A DNA stretch of 64,000 nucleotides from Myoxocephalus aenaeus (GCA_038501785.1 JBAMJR010000189.1:707501-771500); one strand, 5' to 3'. Positions 49,196 through 63,012 are shown, counted from the stretch's first letter. The notes: generated by a model not told the origin, from the letters alone. Numbers and translations: made by a program.

Positions 49196-49574
49196 ACTGT
49201 GGCTCTGTGGTGAGCAGGGTCGTCCTTCAATCAGAGAATCGGTGGTTCGATCCCATGTCGATGTGTCCTTGGGCACTTAACCCCAAAATTGCCCCCGCAG
49301 CTGTGCCTATGGTGTATGTGTGTGTATATCAAGAGAGCTCTGGTATTACCTCCTTCAGAGAGACACTCGTCATAGAGTGGGTGGCTGTTGTGGGATCAAA
49401 GGCTTTGTCAGTCAAACATGTGAATGTTATATACTCCTGATGGGAATGTGGAACCTTAGCCCCTCTCATCAGTGTATGAATGGGTGTGAATGATGACAAG
49501 TAGTGTGAAAGCGCTTTGAGTGGTCTGAAGACTAGAAAAGCGCTATACAAGTACAGGTCCATTTACCATTTACA
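49196..49574 (+). mobile_element. tRNA-derived SINE with LINE-like tail, carrying an insert
   Basis: The head has a box-A-like GGCTCTGTGGTGAGC and a perfect box B GGTTCGATCCC (49244-49254), then GATGTGTCCTTGGGCACTTA. The 3' part has AAAGCGCTATACAAGTAC and ends GTCCATTTACCATTTA, a tail very common in percomorph fish SINEs. Such elements are transcribed by RNA polymerase III and moved by a partner LINE that recognises the tail. The body is interrupted between GGTGTATGTGTG and GTGAATGTTATATACTCC by the 85-bp duplicate of upstream sequence. Confidence 0.85.
49332..49416 (+). repeat. 85-bp insert in SINE, duplicate of 47866-47950
   Basis: Begins AGAGAGCTCTGGTATTACC and ends GGCTTTGTCAGTCAAA; about 90% identical to 47866-47950. 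The SINE sequence on both sides appears continuous without it. No inverted ends or target duplication mark it as a transposon, so a local templated (copy-in) insertion is a reasonable reading. Confidence 0.75.
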
Positions 49575-50622
49575 TACGCGATCACTACACAGTGGCGTTA
49601 ACTCTCCAAATTGAACAAAACTTGTGATATCACACATTTTTGCCAATCTTTGTATTTTTGTATAGTGCACATATTCTTATTTTGAACATTGCACATTCTT
49701 TAGTCAATACATTGCACATTCCATTCTCCATTTAATCACTGTATAGCTCGTCTCATTTTAAAACATATATATGCTTTCTTTTTTCTATTTATAATTCTAT
49801 GCTTTGCATAATACAAATTCTTTGTATGTAAAAACCTATAGCAATTTACCTGATTCTTATGTAATACTGACTGTTTCTGATGTGTATTTTGTCACTGATG
49901 GCTGTCGCATTTGGGATAGTGCTGTGCTTCCTTGTTTATCTAATAATTGGATTTTATTATCATACAAAATTATGCTCAACCTGCCACACGAGGAATGGTT
50001 GTTCAGTTGATTACAATGGTTTAAAGCTTTCCAACAGATAATTTTACAACACGAAAAAGTCCCTTAAAAGCAATGCTTGAAGATTTGTTGAGCCTAAATC
50101 CATTGCTTGGGATGATGCTTAACACTAAAGTAATTGTTTTCAGTTTGCAATTGATTGCCGTCTTGTTAGACCTTGCTTGGTAACAACACGTTATAAGGAA
50201 TGTTACATTCTGAAGAGCAGCTTGCTTCTCCATTTATGTTCTTGTCTCTGTGCTAACTTTGAGCTTGAGAAGGAAGCGTAGCTTGTATCACCTTGTGCCA
50301 ATTCGTTTTTTTCAAAATCCAAGTAGCCCCTGTCATTGCCAAATCACTTTGGAAGGCATGGCAAGAAAGAGGGTTGTATTTTTTCCTCACTAATTTGTTA
50401 TTGCTTTCCTATTAGCTGACAAAGCAAAGGGAACGTGAGCGGTGAGGAGATTGTGTTGAGGGAAGCTCGGATGGTGGTGAACAAGTGGTACATTGGACAA
50501 ACCCTTTCAGTCCTAGCCTTCACTTCTCTTTCTGCTCTGCTTCCTTGCAATAACTAATCACTTGTTTCAGCAAAACTAGACATCTCTAAAAGCCATGTGC
50601 CCTTGCCCACAATGTTAAATAT
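49575..50622. other. Non-coding, no recognised content
   Basis: AT-rich sequence without exon, RNA gene or repeat that I could identify. Confidence 0.4.
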
Positions 50623-50844
50623 TAGCCCTGTCAATGAATATTCTAAATGTTAATATGTATTTGAATAATACACAAAACCCTAGAAGCAGAAACTACGTTT
50701 GCACATACAAGGAATTTGGCTTGGTGATTGGTGCGTGGCAATGAAACGCATGCAAAAATAGATGCTCTAAAAGCTTGAAGCTGTGTTTTTTCGTCCTCTT
50801 TTTTTAAATGAATATTCAAATTTTTGCCAATTTTGACAGCCCTA
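50623..50844. mobile_element. Small hAT-type MITE, 222 bp
   Basis: Ends read TAGCCCTGTCAATGAATATT and TTTTGACAGCCCTA, with TGAATATTC placed inside both ends. Flanks GTTAAATA and GTTAATAG resemble a decayed 8-bp duplication. The terminus matches the hAT fragment at 23620. No coding capacity. Confidence 0.6.
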
Positions 50845-53800
50845 GTTAATAGTTGATGAATAAAACCATGATGTCTCTACTTGCGTCTGATAAGAGAACG
50901 GGTTTCTCTTGCTACCTAATGGACTTGATGAACTGCACTGTACACTGAAAATGTAATCCTTAAATATGAAAAAAACAGGATGGGTAGAGGGATGAGGATA
51001 TGAGACAAATATAATAATTCATAATAATAATGCAACATCATTATAGGACTTACTAAATAACTAAAATAATAATGACCCTGTGAACTACAACGCCTCTCTA
51101 TTACCAAACCTTGTCATCTGTTGGTGAGGGATTATAGGATTACACCGGTCACCTCTCTATATCCTCTCATCGTAGTCTTGACAGAAAAGTCCCTTGTCAA
51201 CCCATTAGAATATCTCTTTCTCTCTCTGCTACTGTTTTAATAAATAAATGAAAGGGCACGGGGAAACTGAATAAATGGGTCATGGTGAATGTGCTGTGTA
51301 GTCTTTGGGAAGGGAAAGACGGAGCAAAGTGAAAGAATGGGGAAGGAGAGAGGGCACTAAACTTGAGGCAATAATTAAGTGGAATATGGAGGGCGACCTC
51401 GAGGGTACATCTGAATCAGCACTTTGCATTTTGATGGAATGTGAGACAGCATGGAAGCCACTTTTATTAATGAGTTTATTTATGTGCGGGTGGATGGCAT
51501 TCGCCCTGACTCGCGACACGCTTGGCCGGACTCTCCCTCATACTTGCAAATTACTGGCAGGGGGCAAACAAAGGGGACTTGAGGTCGCATCTACTCAGTG
51601 TACTACAAGCTGTGGAGACCAACCATGTAATGATCGACTTATTTACATAATGTCCCTTCAATGCGCGCAATCGTATGCATTTGTATGGGTTCATTACAGT
51701 TCGACCGATATAGCTTTTTGAAGCCAATACAGACACATTTGGGGATTTGAGCAACTGATGGTTTGGATTGAACTCAGTGTCCCATGTAAAATTTGTTTTC
51801 AAGGAGTGACAAGTTTTTGCGCAAACTGCTTTGAACATTGTCTCCTGAAAATCAGGAAAACAAGATGTTATCGGGATCTAATTTGAAATGTTATATTCAG
51901 ATTACTTTGGGTTAAGGGCTCATCGTTGACAACCAGTGTTTATTGCATATTTGAAAATTGTTCCTAGATGGCCATTATCTTCTCTCTTCCTAAATGTCAT
52001 ATTGAATAGTGATTTAATGAAAATTGAAGTTCAAGAGTACTTTTCCTTCTCATCTTGTTCTACTTTCATGGGTTTGGTCGCCTCTTAATAAAGACTGCGC
52101 CTGAGCAGCCAGCAAGCCTCCCCAGAGAGATGTATTTACGGCGACGTTTATGAGGGCACCTGTCTTAAAGATTTAAGACTGAGCTTTTAAGGCTGTTTGC
52201 AACATAAGCACATGTATTGAGTTGGAGAGGGGGAGATCATCGAGTGCTATGGATTGTGCATTATGGCCTTTCCAACTTTCTGTCTGCCTTCTTTCTTTTT
52301 CACATCTTGTCAGATATGTTACATTGATGATCTCTCTTTTTCCTTCACTCATCATCAGTCATACATAAAATATGGTAGTTTTGAGTGATTTGGAGCTTGT
52401 GAGGGAATAGCTGGTGTTGCGGTTGGCCTGAGTGGTGTGCTCTTGCTCACATGGACACATATGCCCACAAACACACATCCATCCCTCCATCCTCATATAT
52501 GATTGTGTGAAATGGTCATTTCATTCTCAAGCGTGGTAAACCGACACCATGTCAGAATACACGCAAGGGATTTGACATTTGATTAGCCTGTGGTTCACCA
52601 CCTGGCCCGAGATGAATATTCATGGTACACTGACAACAAACAAAGACAGACAAACAAAACAAAACAAAAAAGTGATTTCATGAACGCTACCCTTCTGCGA
52701 CAGTGCTGTGGGTCAGGAAAGCGTGATTACATTGAAAAAGGTTGTACGTTGATATACTGATGCTCTGCTTTCCAATTTAGCACCTTTTTAAGTGTTTTTT
52801 ATTGTTGTGTGATTATGTTGTGGTTCTGCTTACATTTTGTGAACTTGTCGTGGATTGGTTGAGAGGCTTGAAAGAACATGAATTATCAGTGTTCTGTTCA
52901 GTTACCAGCATCGCGGCTTGGTCCATGGTTTGATCCACTATGGTTGAAGCAGCACACACAATTTTTGCATTAATCCACAGCATGGTCAAGTCCTGCATCT
53001 TTCCTTTGGTTACAGAGCTGTTATGAGCGTGTTATGAGCATTTCACTAAATCACGTCACTTTTGTTTTTAACACTGTGCCGGAGAATATTTTTCTTTTGA
53101 CAATAGAGCTAAATCAACATCCTTGACACTGAGTATTATGAGCTTCACAAATATATATTTATAGATAAGCAATACATTAAAACAAAAAATCTTCAAAAGA
53201 ATCAACAGTGATTTATCATTTAATATGACTTCTGCATTTATGTCGCATAGTGTTATTTCAGTAAACTACGTACCTAAAAATATATATTAAAGCTATCCCA
53301 GAAATGATTGAAAATGAATGGAATAGGTGCCTACAATTCTAGAAAAAAATTGAGCAAAGAGAGCAAGGGTAAAGACAAGTTGAGAGCAGGCATGCCATCA
53401 CAAAATATTTTCCCATTTTTAACCGAGACATATTGCCAGAGCTAATGGGTTTCCTTTAGCCTTCTTATGATGGGTCTAAATTGGAGCAGATAGTCAAAAT
53501 GTCAAAAGTCAATGGTGGTGATCATTCATTTGAGTGTGTGGCACAGCCTTGTTCCCTTCTCGCCACTTATAAATTTGCAAAACGCTGAGTGTTTGACTCC
53601 ACATCTTTTTGTTTTTGTTTTTTCACTTAGAATTTCAGTCTGCAATGTGTATCTGCTACAAGTGTCTGACTGTAGGTTTACTTTCAACATCAAGGTCAGT
53701 ATCTTGAGCTTTATATCACTTTTTTAAATTTGGAATTTCTTTAACTGTCGAGGCCTTGCCCTAAACGGCACCTATTTAAGTCCCAACCCCCCCCCAACAA

Positions 53801-56800
53801 CGTATCTTAACTTCACTAGCTGTATCACTGGTTGTTTTTTTCAAATGAGGTTTGACCATGTTCACAGACGCATGGTGGCAAGACCAGCCATATGCTAGAT
53901 GTCATTTTTGTCAAAAGCGGTGATTATTTTTTTCTCTGTTTGTCTGGGAAGAAGATAACCTTTACATTTATTGGCCAGGGGCCTCTCTGCCTCTGGCGTC
54001 CTCCCTCGCTTTAATTAAAGCTGTAATTGTGCAGACAGACTCTTCCCTCATTATAGCTAATCTTTTCATTGAACCTGCTTGCTGTCCCCTGTTCAATTAT
54101 CTGAACTCACTGTTGTTGAGACATGGGGAGAGGGAAGTAAATGAAGTTGGAAGTATGAGCTTGACGATATCCGCTCGGCCCACATGGAGCTTCAGTGCTG
54201 GTTGCATGGTCTTTTGAAATGTTTGAAACCAAATGTTGAGTGTTAGACACGGAACAAGTCAATGCCAATTGCCCTTTGTTGCAATAACGGGTGCAACAAA
54301 TTATTCTTTTCATTATTATATATATTTTTTTGTATTAATGTTTAAATATTTTATATAAAAAAATTTTAAACACTCAAGTTTCCAAGAATCCAAAGTTAAA
54401 ATTGCTTGTTTTGTTTGACCACCGTAAACATCCAAATGTATTATTTGACAACAATATTTTTGCTCAGCATTTCAACGAATGTGGATGATACATTTTCAGC
54501 TAATAACTAACAAATTATTTCCATACTACCAAGATTACTCAAAACCTGTGTGTGTCTGTGTCCAAGGTCCTTCTCTGCAGTAGGTTTCCTAGAGTGGAGA
54601 GTGTGCATGCTGGTTGCAGCCTGTATCCTGCTGCTTTCAAAGTCACACTGTTCAGCATACTCCAGAAGCCTCTTATTTATTAATGATGAAAGGAATTTCT
54701 GCCATACCATGTTTATCTTTCGTCATGTTGCTATCCCATGTGAGAAATATACCCTTTGTCCTGTACCTCATATGGCAGACTGGCCAATCATAGCATAGCA
54801 TTGGCCAGTTCCGACTAGGGTCTGACAACTATTTGGTTGTGTGCCACAGACTCTCATGCATTCGTTTCAGATTCCCTTCATTTTCAGGCTGGTTTTGAGG
54901 ATTTCAAAATAGTTGTGTTATATTGATACTCGTTACCAGGATATATTGTTACGCTTTCACGTAAAAAACATTACAGGAACAGTGTTGTTCCGTATCCAAC
55001 ACCAAGTGATGCGGTGGTTCACTTTGGCACTGTGATCTTTAGGCTGCAACTTCTCTAAGAAAGCATTGGTGACCGTTTGGGCTCCATGGTGGTGCAGACA
55101 GCTTGACGGAGTAGCAGCGTGTGACTTAGCGAAGTCTCAATTGCTTACTGAGAGATTGTCAGCAGCTGGTAAATACAACCACCGTTAGCGATAGAAGGGC
55201 CCTCTGGCCTTCCATAGATATCCCCATACATAGTCCCTGCATGCATACAGTGCATTTACGTCATCAAGGTGGATTTAGCAGGACAGGATTGGATGTAGAG
55301 CAAATGCCATTGTGTTAGCATTAGCATTGTCTTACTGATTGGCTACTTAGGTGTATAGAGGACTGAGAGTTGAGGATGATGGTGAGGTCTCAGCAAAGCG
55401 TGTGGTTGCGTATTCAGGTCAAGTTCATCCCTGGATGGAATGGAAACTTAAGCTTGGTATCTTAAAACATATCTCTGATTGGGCCTTGGACACATATTGA
55501 CAGAGAAAGACACACTGGGGTGTGTATTTGTTAATGGGGATTATCATTTCATAGTCCCAAGTATTTGACATAGGATCCTTAGTGCTCCGCTTCTCTTGTT
55601 TTTGGTGTCCAGAAAATGTCCAAAAGAGTTTGCTGAGATCTGTCTTTGTGTTTTTATTCAACTGAGATAGCTTTTTAACTGCCCTTTTATTGAAAGTAGT
55701 TAATAGCCATTTTCAGCAACACCTGTTAGGTTAAAGGAATAAGTGTAGCATGCATATTTGTAATTGGGTTATAGTGTGAAAAACAATCACACTTGTTGTT
55801 TTTAATTAAACCACAGACCAGAGATGTGCTGTACCCAGTGGTTGGAGAAAACCACAGCCTCCCCCACAAATCTTTTGTGCAGTCAGGTATTGTGCTAGTC
55901 TGTCGCAATTAAGGGCTGAAAATCGAGGTGAAAATGCCTTAATTATGTTCCTTAGAACCCCCCTGCACCATTAAAGCCAAACACAAACCCCTTTTGTTGT
56001 TGGGAAATTACGTTGCTTCGTCACTTATGCTGCCTTTGCTTTGTCTGGTATCCATTTTTTAGAATGACCTCCACCCATGCATCTTAGATATGACCAGAAA
56101 ATAAAATAGATATGAAGAATTGAGAGATTGCAGAAGAAAGAAAAAGCAGCCGAGTAAAAAAAGTAAGGCAGAGCAAGAGCGAAAAATAATTATTGAATAT
56201 TGTGCCATTGTTGGTCAGGGACGTCAAAGTGCATGTGTGCGTAATCAGGGACACGGAGTCATGCCAACTGTTATTGACGTCAGGCTGTAGGATTAACGTT
56301 GCACCCATTCACTGCCTTATTATTGCCCACTCACCTCTACTAAATAACCAATATTGTATACAAGGCTATGGTTAGAAAGTCTTTGTGTAGCTCAACCCTT
56401 TCTGCTCACCAGATCAGGTGATTCATACTTTCATTAAAAAAAGCATAGTGTGGAAGCACATGTAGACAAATGTATGTTGTGAAGAAGAAAAGATGTACAC
56501 ACACACGCGTGCACACACACGCGGTCCCTACAGTAATTTAAGATCAGCTTTGGCCTTCGCTAATGTCTCTGCTGTATTAGCACACTTAGGGGTCAAAGGT
56601 TAATGAAACATTTGCAGGTACAAGCACTGACCCTTGACGTCCAAAAGGCGCCGATCTGTGCACTCAAAAGATGCATATTGTTGATTTTAATATGCATTAT
56701 TCTTCAGGGCAGACAAGCTATACATAGCTTTATGGCCGTGCTTTGTGGCCTCTAGTCAAAGCACTTTACCTCGTTAAAAGATCCTGTTAAATAATTAATT

Positions 56801-59025
56801 GAGTCCATCAGCCTCAAAGGCAGTGATCAATCGATTGAGCAACTCGCTCACCCCCATTCCCAAAGAAGCTGCAGCTTCCATGAAATTGTTTCCCTTACTC
56901 ACTAATGATTTATTCTCAGTACTTCAAACCAAACATGCCAAGACTAAGAGGTCAAACGACAATTATGTGATGTCTAGTCTCATATAGTCTTTGATCATCC
57001 CATATCCCAAAGGAATAGTGTTTGTACTGTGTTTTTTAATGATGGCTGATTTGCACAGATCTATCAAAACCAGATGGAAAAGTAAGCTAGGTAAGACTGA
57101 TTGCTATTCCTGAAAGATCATCTTCTGTGAGTAGGTCTGCAGTAAGTGTAGAAGTTGATGGTGATGACAGCTGAGGAGGAGGGCCCCTAAGGACTGTTGC
57201 TTTGCCATCAGCTCTGACCCTCGCCTTGGGCTCAATATCAGTGGCGTATATCTCTGCCTCTGGGTCTCCTCGGCAATGCAAACCTGGCAACGGCTGTATT
57301 TTTTCATCTTGTTGGAGCCGGTATCGTTAATCATCCACATCTCCTATTCCCGCCTTAGCTCCCCTTGTGCTCCAGGCTTCTCTCCTCCATTTTTATTCTC
57401 CTTTAGTCCCTCGCAAAGCAAAAGTCTTAGTGGGCAGTTTTGTGGAAAAATCATCCCTCTTTCACTTCTTTTGCCCTCTCTGTAGTATCGAAAGTGTTTG
57501 TGTAAGTAGGGTGAAATATCAGCGAGAAATGACTATTTACCTCGTGTCAAACAGCCAATATAATAATCATCTTCCTTTTATTCTATAACTGCTACCCTAA
57601 TGAGGACATAATTCAGTCGGTAAGCCAAGATCACCAATTTGGTCTTTTGCCCTCTACATCCATGAAGAGGTGCAACAACGTAAAATTGCTATCAATTTGT
57701 GAAATTTTAAAAGTGGAGTTTTCCATGGTGTTGAGAAAGTCAAGTAGTTTTGTGAGATCATTTGTCTCAGTGGCATTGTATTATTGCTCTCAGCCCTGTC
57801 CCTCTAGTTTAACTCAGCTACACAAACGTTCACCATTCAATCAACAGCAGATATTATCTTTCAAAAATGTTTGTTAAAACAACCTCCGTAACGCAGCTAG
57901 ACTTAACAGCATACTTTGCACTTTGAAATTTGTTAAATTTGCAATGAGGAAGAATTGCAAAATTAATATAAAATGCACGGCATTTCAGTTAATATGCATT
58001 TAATATGCTGGAAGGCCATGCTTTTCGTAAAGTTTTAATGACATTCTTAAGATATAATGGCATTCAGATTGCATGCTGATAATGTTGTAATATACCAAAG
58101 ATCATTTCTCTCCAGATTATATCATTGATTTACATAATAAGTCAACATGAATTACAAAGCAAGAACATTATCAAGTGATTTTTAAACTGCCAATCTAGGT
58201 TAAATGCACTGTTCACCAGAAAACACATTGGCTTTGTATGTGCATTTCTGTGTAAAGCCTCTTACACCCTCTCTCCAAGGTTAAGATCTCTCTGAGAATC
58301 AGGGTTCACAAACAACTAAACATCCACACAGAGCATGCCAGGATTGATTGTTTGTGCCAGAAAGGAACACAAATGAAAAGAAACAATGGTGTTGAGTGGG
58401 AGGAAGAAAACACAGACTTCTGGAAGGCAGACTTCTCTCACCTCACCTAAAGCAGCATCTGTCAGGCAGCCAGCGCAGAGGAAAAGGAACTGTGATGGCT
58501 CATATTACCTCTTGTCTTCCCCCACAGTTGGTAACCCACATTTAGTTTTATTTCCCAGTAAGGCTTTGGGTCATCCCAGCTACAGACGGCACTACACTAA
58601 ATGTGAAATTTCATTGACCGAGACTCTTTGCTTGTACTTTCTAATTCCAACGGGATTTATTTTTATTTAGGCTTTAACAGAGTGATTTCTGAGCTGTGGG
58701 AAACGCATGCTTTGGGCCATTCTCACGTACAGTTTGGGCTATCTTCCAACAAAATACGAGATGGACAAAATGTTCAACACTATATAAAAACATTTTTGTT
58801 TAGAAACACAATCCCCAGATACTGTAGATTCTCTAAGACGGTGCTTCATGTGTCTGGTCCTATGGCTCATTGGGTTCAATGGTCCATGTTAACTGCTGTT
58901 AGCTGTGAGAGTTAATGGTTTGATTCCCACTGGAGCCACATATGATTAAAATATATTCCTTTATGGGGCATACTTAGCATTGTGTTAGATACGCTAGCTC
59001 ATCTTGGAGGAGTGGTCCTCTACAC
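50845..59025. other. Non-coding, candidate conserved blocks
   Basis: No gene recognised. A 138-codon plus-strand frame at 51305-51721 shows no domain. Blocks near 51420-51720, 52090-52170, 52580-52640 and 53960-54215 are of balanced composition and free of simple repeats, and are the best places to look for conserved non-coding elements. An (AAAC)-type run lies near 52637-52673, and an imperfect CA run at about 56494-56522. Confidence 0.4.
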
Positions 59026-59972
59026 CAGTGATTCTCAACTGGTGGGTCGCGACCCACCCGTTTTCAGTGGGTCGCGTTTTCAGTTGCCTGAAAAAAAAAA
59101 AAAGCAAAAAAAAAAAAAATCTCTTTTTTTTTTTTTTCATCCTGTGGTTTTATTTTGAAAGGACTTTTTTATGCAGCGGAGTGTCATTATTTTGCCGGCT
59201 CTGGTTTCAACTGGTTTTGCACTTGTCCCTCCATGTTGTCAGCAGCGTGTGCCAGGTTGGTTCAAACCATCCTGATATGAGGGAGACTCTGGGTTTTTAG
59301 GATAATTAAATTAAACAGCCTACTGAATATAACATTGACAACTGATGGCGCTGCCTGCATGACAGGAAAAAACTCTGGGGTTGGGAGGAGAATTGAGTGC
59401 TGCTTAATTTTCTGTAAAGCACAATGTTTTTCAGTATTTACTGATGAGGTAATCACAAGAAAAGTTAATGTTGTATATATGAATACTTTTGAATTCCACT
59501 TTTGTTTAATTTATTTTGAGTTAGTGGAAAAGCTGCTCCTCAACACAGTGACGTGTTCCACAGTGACGTGTTTGTCATAGATTCGGTGAGTGTGTGTTGT
59601 CAGTTAAAGTTAGGTCATTTCAGTCGTTTTGAAACTTCTTCTTAGTTGTTGGACTGTTTGTGCATGAAAGCTGTTGAGTCTGTTTAAAAATAGCTGAAGA
59701 TTCTGAATTGTTATATATGTTGTAATACCTCGTGTCCTGAAGATGCAGTTTTAGTTTTTTTTATTAAAATGCAGCTAATTGAGTGTAAAAGGGAATAGTT
59801 CCCTCTCTATCATCGCCACCAGCTGCTCGTTTTGGTTATTAAACTTGTTTTTGTGTTAGCATACATGTTCTGTACTATCTCAGGTTCAAACTGCACCATC
59901 TTTTCATTAAATACATTGGAGAAGTTGAGAATGTTCCTCGATTTGGGTCGCGGCTTGTCATTCAGGGGTGAT
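59026..59972 (+). mobile_element. Decayed hAT (Charlie-like) with transposase remnant
   Basis: Begins CAGTGATTCTCAACTGGTGG and GTCGCGACCC, the classical start of a vertebrate hAT-Charlie group, and near its right side has TTTGGGTCGCGGCTTGTCAT, which normally lies just before the 3' terminus. The final inverted end and the 8-bp duplication (expected CTCTACAC) are not found, so it is 3' truncated. A/T homopolymers at about 59090-59140 follow the left end. A transposase fragment is encoded inside. Confidence 0.65.
59335..59394 (+). pseudogene. hAT transposase fragment
   Basis: The plus frame reads TDGAACMTGKNSGVGRRI, matching the TDGA-xxMTG-xxSG-hxxRI motif found in the catalytic (RNase-H-like) region of Charlie/ZBED5-type hAT transposases; its Asp is normally one of the catalytic residues. 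Sequence resembling the protein fades on both sides and there is no start codon, so it is a dead remnant. Confidence 0.6.
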
Positions 59973-62300
59973 AGCTCTTTTTACCGTAATTTGCTTCGGT
60001 AGATCTCATTTTGTGGAGTGGAAGAGGCACCATTCTTAAATATGTTTGTAATGTTCACCCTACATTTTGCCATGCAGCCTGCTGAAAAATACAGGGCTTG
60101 CGGCCTTGCTGTTATCATGAAAAGATCTATCTTCACTAATTTATGTATTTCAGACACTTAATTTTCTCTCAAAATCCACATGCATTGGTCTCAAGCTCCA
60201 TACATTAGTAAACTAGTTAGCTGGTCTGATGAACTGCTCATGAAAATACAAAGAAATGAACCGTTGATTAGACTTTGATAGGTTTCTCTCTTTGCCATTT
60301 ACACTTGTCGCTCAATAAGATAGTTTTTCTCCATATAAGGTTTTCTACTAACTCTATTCTGTTACCAAATGACATACAAAGCATAACTGCAGGTGGGTCT
60401 TCATTTCCAGCCCCTTGTATGACCATGACATTTGTCATTTCCCGGCTAAAGGAACAGACATTGATCCGTGTCGAGCTGGCTGTCCACTCCTTTTAGCTTA
60501 ACTGCCACTGGCTCATTGTAATGCCTCAGTGTCCTACAGGTGTCATTGGACCCCATTAACGGAGACGGGCTTGATTGGCTATGCAAGACACCGTGGCTCA
60601 TTAGAGGGAATAGAACCGGTGAGATTCCCATTTTCACGGCTTCTCTCATTCGCATATTGGCCACAGATATCTCTGATGTGCCATTGTTTGACTTGCAAGA
60701 TGAAACAGGAACTTTTCGACATGTACATTTCTCAGTGACAATGCACTGTCAAAGTAATTGAACTAAGGAGTTAAATGTTTTTCTTACGTATGTGCAGTAG
60801 TTGTCACCTGGTGCACGGTGGCATGTTACTGCTCTCCTGAGGGATAATGGATTTGAGCTGATATGTTTGCTCACCTCCCCAAACGGGTGTGAGTGTGTTG
60901 TACAGCTCTTTAATCCACACTGAATACACATTAGATTATTAATCTAATGACCAAAAATGCACATGCGTACATACAGATATACAACTTTCCTCTTCTCCCT
61001 CTCCATCTGTGTCTATTTCCGAATTTGTGAAATCCCAGAGCAAAATGATGTGCAATGATTTGATACTTCTTACTCGGTACACAATCTACCCTGCACTCAG
61101 TGAAGCTTCATGGGCTCTGTCTAAGAGGTTAAGACTCATCAGGGCTCGGTCAAACAGTATCTGCTTATCCCAATTGATATGCTTGTTGGATGGGTGTAGT
61201 GATTTATTGAAGATAATTGGAAAAACTTGAATATTTAAGGATTTTAAGTGAGTAGTTTTTTTACATTCACAGACATAGAGCGTACAATTTACAAATGTTC
61301 TTGTGACATAATAATTCTAGAAAATAATGTAAGCATTGGACAAAAACTGCAAGCTCTTGCTGAAATGAACGCTTATTTTCATCATCAATTAATCTGCATT
61401 TTTGGTTACTCAGTTCCTCACTTGGTCTCTAAAACATCAGACAACTATGTAAAAATGGCCATCACAACATTCTCGAGCCTAAGGTCACGCATTCAAATGT
61501 GTTGCCATTGTCTGAACCAAAATATAAAATTTTGAGATTTGGATTTCAAACCAGTACTGGAAAAAAACTCTTCATTTAGATCAGCTACCCTTTCACATGT
61601 CACAAATAATCCATGACTAGGACTTTATATTAGTGTATGGTGGCTAACTCTGTAGTCTATAGGAGTACATAGAATATGAAAATGTCATCATGTATATACT
61701 GAAGGTTACTATAGGGTTTGCTTGGCCTGTACCGCGTTGACACTGAAGCGACACTCACCCTACTGTTCCCCCCAGATAAAAATGCTTAGTTATGTCAGCT
61801 TTGTTGCCATTGTTGTCATTGTTTGCACCGTTTGTTGCTAGTTCAGAGCCGCGGGCAGGCAGTCACTCCTGGCTGTATGGGTTGTTTTTTTCCCTGTTTT
61901 TCCAAAAACTTCCTAAAGTGCTATAAATAGAACCATTAATAGTGCATAATGCTTTCTGTCTTCAAAAAGATTTAACTGGCAGTGCTGTTATTATTTTATG
62001 AAGCATTGCTAATTTACTGGTGATGATTTTATATGCCTCTAAATATTAACTTCCCTGTGGAATAAGGACGCCTGCAATTAGATTAGGGGTTCAGTTACTA
62101 TTTTAAACGATGAACAAATGGAATCAGTTTGGCCAGAGGTGCTATGACCTGTATGTCTTTAGAGAGCTGTAGATGTCAACTAATGTGACATTGCAGTAGT
62201 CGTGGGTGGGTAGATGACACAAATGGGTGACTGAGGGTGTGTGCATGCCCTTATTTCCATCATTATCACCTCACAAACATTCCAGGTCATTGCAGCTCCC

Positions 62301-62303
<3 letters not shown>

Positions 62304-62351
<48 letters not shown>
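62304..62351. repeat. (CA)n microsatellite
   Basis: About 24 perfect units. Confidence 0.97.
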
Positions 62352-62354
<3 letters not shown>

Positions 62355-63010
62355 ATCCATCCATACATATGTTATGTACTCACCTTTCTATGGGAAGTGA
62401 TTCAGCTGTGAACAGGTTATTTACAGCTGTGGCTTCGCCTCTCCTCCACACGCAATTAAAAAGCTGTTTGGATGCACTTGTGTAACTCATCGGGCATCTA
62501 TACTTCCCTTCGTCCTGGCCCCCTTTTCCTTTTTTATTTTTTCTCAATTTCTGCTCACTGGATGGGAGCTTTTACATCACGCCACAGATGACATCCTCCT
62601 TTTCGTCAAGGTTGCTGAGGAGGGGATCTCAGATGATTGTTGTCACCTGTCACCCCATTTTCTTCTGAGCATCGGTTTTCTCTGCAAAGTGCTGATTGTG
62701 CCGACACCATGCGAACTATTGCAGAAGGCTGCTTTAGCTCGGCAGCATATCCTCACTGAGTGCAAAGTGTTTAGCCATGTCATTGTCGGAGTGCAAGTGG
62801 TGATTTGCAAAGGCTGTGTTCCTTAACGATGCTTTTCATGGACAGAATGTCATGTCCTAATGGCTTGTCTTCAACTGATCCATTTTAGTTCTGGCCCTAC
62901 ACTCCACCATATAATATTGATCTAATGTAATACTTCATATAGTTATTTATGGAGAGCACTGGCTGAATGCCAGACTTCAAAGGTTTCTGGATGCCACTAT
63001 TCTCAATTAA

Positions 63011-63012
<2 letters not shown>

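Noticed and set aside
49201..49254. tRNA gene on the plus strand
   Set aside because: Box B is perfect, but the sequence continues into the SINE body and tail.
51305..51721. 138-codon plus-strand ORF
   Set aside because: No domain, no splice or promoter context, and overlapping frames on the other strand; listed only as a possible conserved non-coding block.
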